From contig NW_022985193.1 of the NCBI RefSeq assembly GCF_010093535.1, positions 497,591 to 561,590 on the forward strand: a DNA stretch of 64,000 bases, given 5' to 3'. This DNA is from Lindgomyces ingoldianus (lineage: Eukaryota > Ascomycota > Dothideomycetes > Pleosporales > Lindgomycetaceae). A program made the translations under genes and the position numbers. Shown here piece by piece: positions 61,501 through 64,000 of the stretch. Each line of letters opens with the position of its first letter. Position 1 is the stretch's first letter. The notes under the pieces are model-generated. The model worked only from the letters and a program-made list of their open reading frames with translations. It was not told where the DNA came from and did not search any database.

Positions 61501-63840
61501 CTACTGCATTCTTTGCTGCATATCTGCATTTTGCTTTTTTATAGTTTCTAAATTACTACTTTTTAAATAATTTAAAAAGAAATACTTATTAAACATTAAC
61601 TTATCTAGCAACTTAATATAAGAAACTATAATATACATAAGACCTAGTGCATAATCTTTTTTACTACTAATATAAATAACTGCTTTGTCTAGACTTAAGC
61701 CTTATAACTTGTAGATAGTTATAGCCTACATAGAGCAAATTAAAAACTGCGTGTAGGATATAACATTTCTCTAAAAGTAAAACTCTTAACTAATAAAAAA
61801 CATAGAAATAACTGCTTTACTGTCTACCTAAGTGTATAGCGCTAGCCCTTTATACCTAGAGATAGTAATAAGAACTGCTTTTAAAGGCTCCTTGTAAGGA
61901 TCTATAATAGATAGAGGCTATAGGATATTGTCTACTTCCCTAATAGTACTGTTTACAAGACTAACCTCTGTTTATATATTATGCAGGAGCATAACTTAGC
62001 CACCTACATATAACAGGAGAAGGCTGTGCAAGTTGCTACTGTCTTAAGCATCTACCTTAGCAGCCTAAAGGTAATTATGTTTAGCCTAAGTAATAATAAC
62101 AGGTTTACTACAGTCCTTTATACACTACTAGTTTATAGTAGAGACTTTAGAACATTTACTATATAGTTAAATAGCAGAGTTAAAGCTATAACACTTATTA
62201 GCTAAGAGCAAAACCTAACATTACTTACTAAATAGCATTTAGTTGTTAGCAGTGCTTGCGCTATCTTAGAGACGCCTAAGAGCATCCTAAAACCTAGCCT
62301 AGAAGTCCTTCTGCCTCTGTATTATAACATTAAGTATAATTATCTTATTAAACAAACTATATAGGTGCTAACTGTAGGTCTCTATAGGGCATTTCTAATT
62401 AGTACAATTAAACAGCAGCTGCTAGCTAACTAGGAGTAGTTGCCTAAAATTACTAGATAATATAATGTTAATGCTACTAAAGTCCTTCTTAGACTCTAAA
62501 AACACCTACACACACCTAGTGTAAATCTAGCTAAGCATACTAAGGCTAACTATAGATTTTTTATTAATTATAATATATTTAACTTATTAGAGTTAGCTTT
62601 AAAGCTAAAAGAGACTTACTTCTTATAAAAGTAGAAAAGGTCTATACTTGTTAATAATTAGGATGTAAAATATAGAGTTAATAGTGCAACTAGATATAAG
62701 ATATGCAGCCACACTAGTAGGCGCGCATTGCATTATAGAGTTGCTAATGTTGTATTGTAGAGCTAAGTTATTAAAAGCTAAAAATATACTATTAATAATA
62801 AATGTTTTTTTTGTACTGCTAACTTTATCTAAATTAATAAGCAACTGCAGTAGTAAACAAAGTTTAAGATATGCTGTAAAGTAGTTTATAACTAGGTTGT
62901 ACAATAATATCTGTTTTGCCTAGAGAGTATTAGACATAGTATTAGACGCCCTAGCTCTAGCAACTAGATAGCAGCTCTTTAGCCTAGACTAATATGTTAT
63001 TAGATCTAGATTATATAGATTAATATAAGACAAATCTATCTAATCTTTTGCTTAATTAAGTAGACAGTTACTAAGGGCATTTAGATTAATGTCCTCTTTG
63101 TCTTTTTTTAGTTAGCGTAGCCTAAGCTTATTAAATAACAAAGTCTTCTCTAGCACTACATTCTCTTACTTAGGATTATCTAGGTCCTTCTCTAGGTTAG
63201 GTTTACTATAAGTGTTAGTTAGCTTATAGAAACAGACAGTGCAGTAATAATTATAAGCCTTAGTAAATGTTTTATAAGTAACTTTATAAACAGCTAATAA
63301 CTTATTAGTAGTGTAAAAAAGGTAGTGTAGAGTTAACTTAACTTATAAGAAGTTCTCTAAATTAAGAGAGGGCTTATATTAAAAAAAAAAGTTTAGAATC
63401 TTAAGCTTAGCTCTTAGCCTATGTTTTAACTTTTTAGTAATGTAGTTAAAATAAAGCAGAAAGTCTAAGTAGCAGATATAGTCTAGAGAGCTATCTTACT
63501 CTAGATATTTCTACATAAGTGTATAAGCTTTTATAATAGTAAACTTGTTATAGTTCTCTACTCCTGTGTTTTCTAGTAGTCCTTGTTGCTAAGCTTAATC
63601 TTAAAAGAAAAAAAAACAGTTATAAACTAATAAGTTAATAATTAACTATAATAATAGTCTAGCTATAGTAATAAAGAGGTAAGTAAAATAGCTAATGCAT
63701 AACTTTCTAAGCACTATAATCTTAAGCGCTAAGCCCCTTATTTATAAGCTTTGCAGCAAATAAAAGCATAAAATTACTAGGTCTAATATATAGCAAGACC
63801 TAAGCCAGGGTTGCCACTTTTATAGTAATTACTATTCTAA
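61501..63840 (-). pseudogene. Relic of a Helitron-type PIF1 helicase gene, RIP-inactivated
   Basis: A rolling-circle transposon replicase would carry this helicase at its C-terminal half. Read on the minus strand in one frame from about 63,800 to the TAG at 61501, the protein keeps helicase order with no frameshift that I can see. Parts: a degraded Walker A near 62796-62840 (NLDKVSSTKKTFII, Gly lost), CAPTSVAAYLISS (motif Ia region), KYIIINKKSIVSL where relatives read DEKSM (62521-62585), NFRQLLLVS (motif III, GDFxQLPPV), then VMLLHNI and AITIYKL-stop-GLSLDKAVI, matching the C-terminal HKSQG block (61,690-61,740). Replacements are mostly C-to-T or G-to-A: His to Tyr, Ser to Leu, Gln and Trp to stop. 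The Rep nuclease part is not recognisable. Upstream of 63,000 only family-like character, no motif, is seen. Confidence 0.75.
62926..62949 (+). repeat. TATTAGAC direct dimer, 24-nt copy B
   Basis: Exact second copy of the 24 nt at 59585-59608, 3.3 kb away, same orientation, units at 62928 and 62940. Here it falls inside the frame of the helicase relic, just before its Walker A. Confidence 0.9.
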
Positions 63841-63856
63841 AATAGTAATTACTATT
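63822..63856. repeat. ATAGTAATTACTATT direct repeat
   Basis: ATAGTAATTACTATT occurs at 63822-63836 and again at 63842-63856. Each copy contains the palindrome TAGTAATTACTA. It follows directly after a patch, AGCCAGGGTTGCCACTTTT (63803-63821), that keeps CCA. Confidence 0.85.
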
Positions 63857-64000
63857 TTTTTAAAAAGTCTATAACAGCTTAATTACATTAGCTAATATTC
63901 TAAAAACCTAAACTTAGATACTAGGTATACTAAAGTATAGATCTATAAGATTAGATTCTACTATATAAATTTGTATCCCTAGTAATAGAGAAAAACAGAG

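Larger units (their letters stand above)
57840..64000. repeat. AT-rich, RIP-degraded transposon island
   Basis: The sequence becomes very AT-rich and TpA-rich and stays so to the right edge. Stops TAA and TAG occur in every frame, and only one frame longer than 60 codons survives. Over 59,221-60,660 I find none of TCA, CCA, TCG, CCG, TGA, TGG, CGA or CGG, while ACA, GCA, TGT and TGC are common. Strand-symmetric loss of C before purines is what repeat-induced point mutation produces. The right part carries a recognisable helicase relic. The left part (58,300-61,500) is unassigned. Two short patches (58,120-58,290 and about 63,800-63,825) look unmutated. Confidence 0.88.

Noticed and set aside
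62623..62904. A 93-codon open frame in the AT-rich island
   Set aside because: It is only the longest stop-free piece of the degraded helicase relic, not a gene.
59585..62949. TATTAGAC repeats as telomere-like sequence
   Set aside because: The unit is not TTAGGG or its mutated form, it occurs as spaced pairs and not arrays, and I saw no TTAGGG tract in the island.

Overview
This window is nuclear DNA of a filamentous ascomycete (Pezizomycotina). Genes are dense, on both strands, with short introns (about 46-100 bp, mostly GT-AG, many with a CTAAC/CTGAC-like branch site), and almost every protein belongs to a conserved fungal family. The gene content does not let me name a species. A class such as Dothideomycetes or Eurotiomycetes is only a guess.

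Layout. 1-57,500 is an ordinary gene-rich region of about 22 genes: proteasome beta-2 subunit PUP1 (cut by the left edge), nucleoporin NUP159, histone chaperone ASF1, chitin-synthase activator SKT5/CHS4, meiotic HOP2, vacuolar ATG22, Mediator MED14, MICOS subunit MIC26/27, mitochondrial intermediate peptidase OCT1, TFIIIC subunit TFC4, Golgi SYS1, COX assembly factor COA6, a TIGR02452 PARG-like protein, mitochondrial AsnRS, a mitoferrin-type carrier, a MIT-AAA ATPase, SQS1, autophagy protease ATG4, the divergent H2B/H2A pair, KGD2, an MFS transporter and a secreted arylsulfotransferase-like gene. It is a housekeeping neighbourhood, not an operon or metabolite cluster. Several mitochondrial genes (MIC26/27, OCT1, COA6, AsnRS, mitoferrin, KGD2) and two autophagy genes (ATG22, ATG4) lie close together, but I see no evidence that this is functional.

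At about 57,800 the composition changes abruptly. From there to 64,000 the DNA is very AT-rich, full of TpA, with almost no open reading frame. I read it as a transposon-derived island destroyed by repeat-induced point mutation (RIP). Its right half holds, on the minus strand, a relic of a PIF1-type helicase of the Helitron kind, in one frame but full of TAG/TAA stops. Two features stand out. All eight YCR/YGR trinucleotides are missing over 59,221-60,660 while ACA, GCA, TGT and TGC remain, and a short GC-rich islet with a perfect 17-bp tandem repeat escaped mutation.

The gene next to the island, the arylsulfotransferase, carries a single in-frame TAG where the family has Trp, consistent with RIP leaking out of the island. 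Other oddities are a KGD2 intron that appears to begin with GA, a GC-AG intron in the mitoferrin gene, a SKT5 last exon that encodes only the end of a CAAX box, and HOP2 exons of 10 and 13 nt. I found no rRNA, tRNA or CRISPR features.
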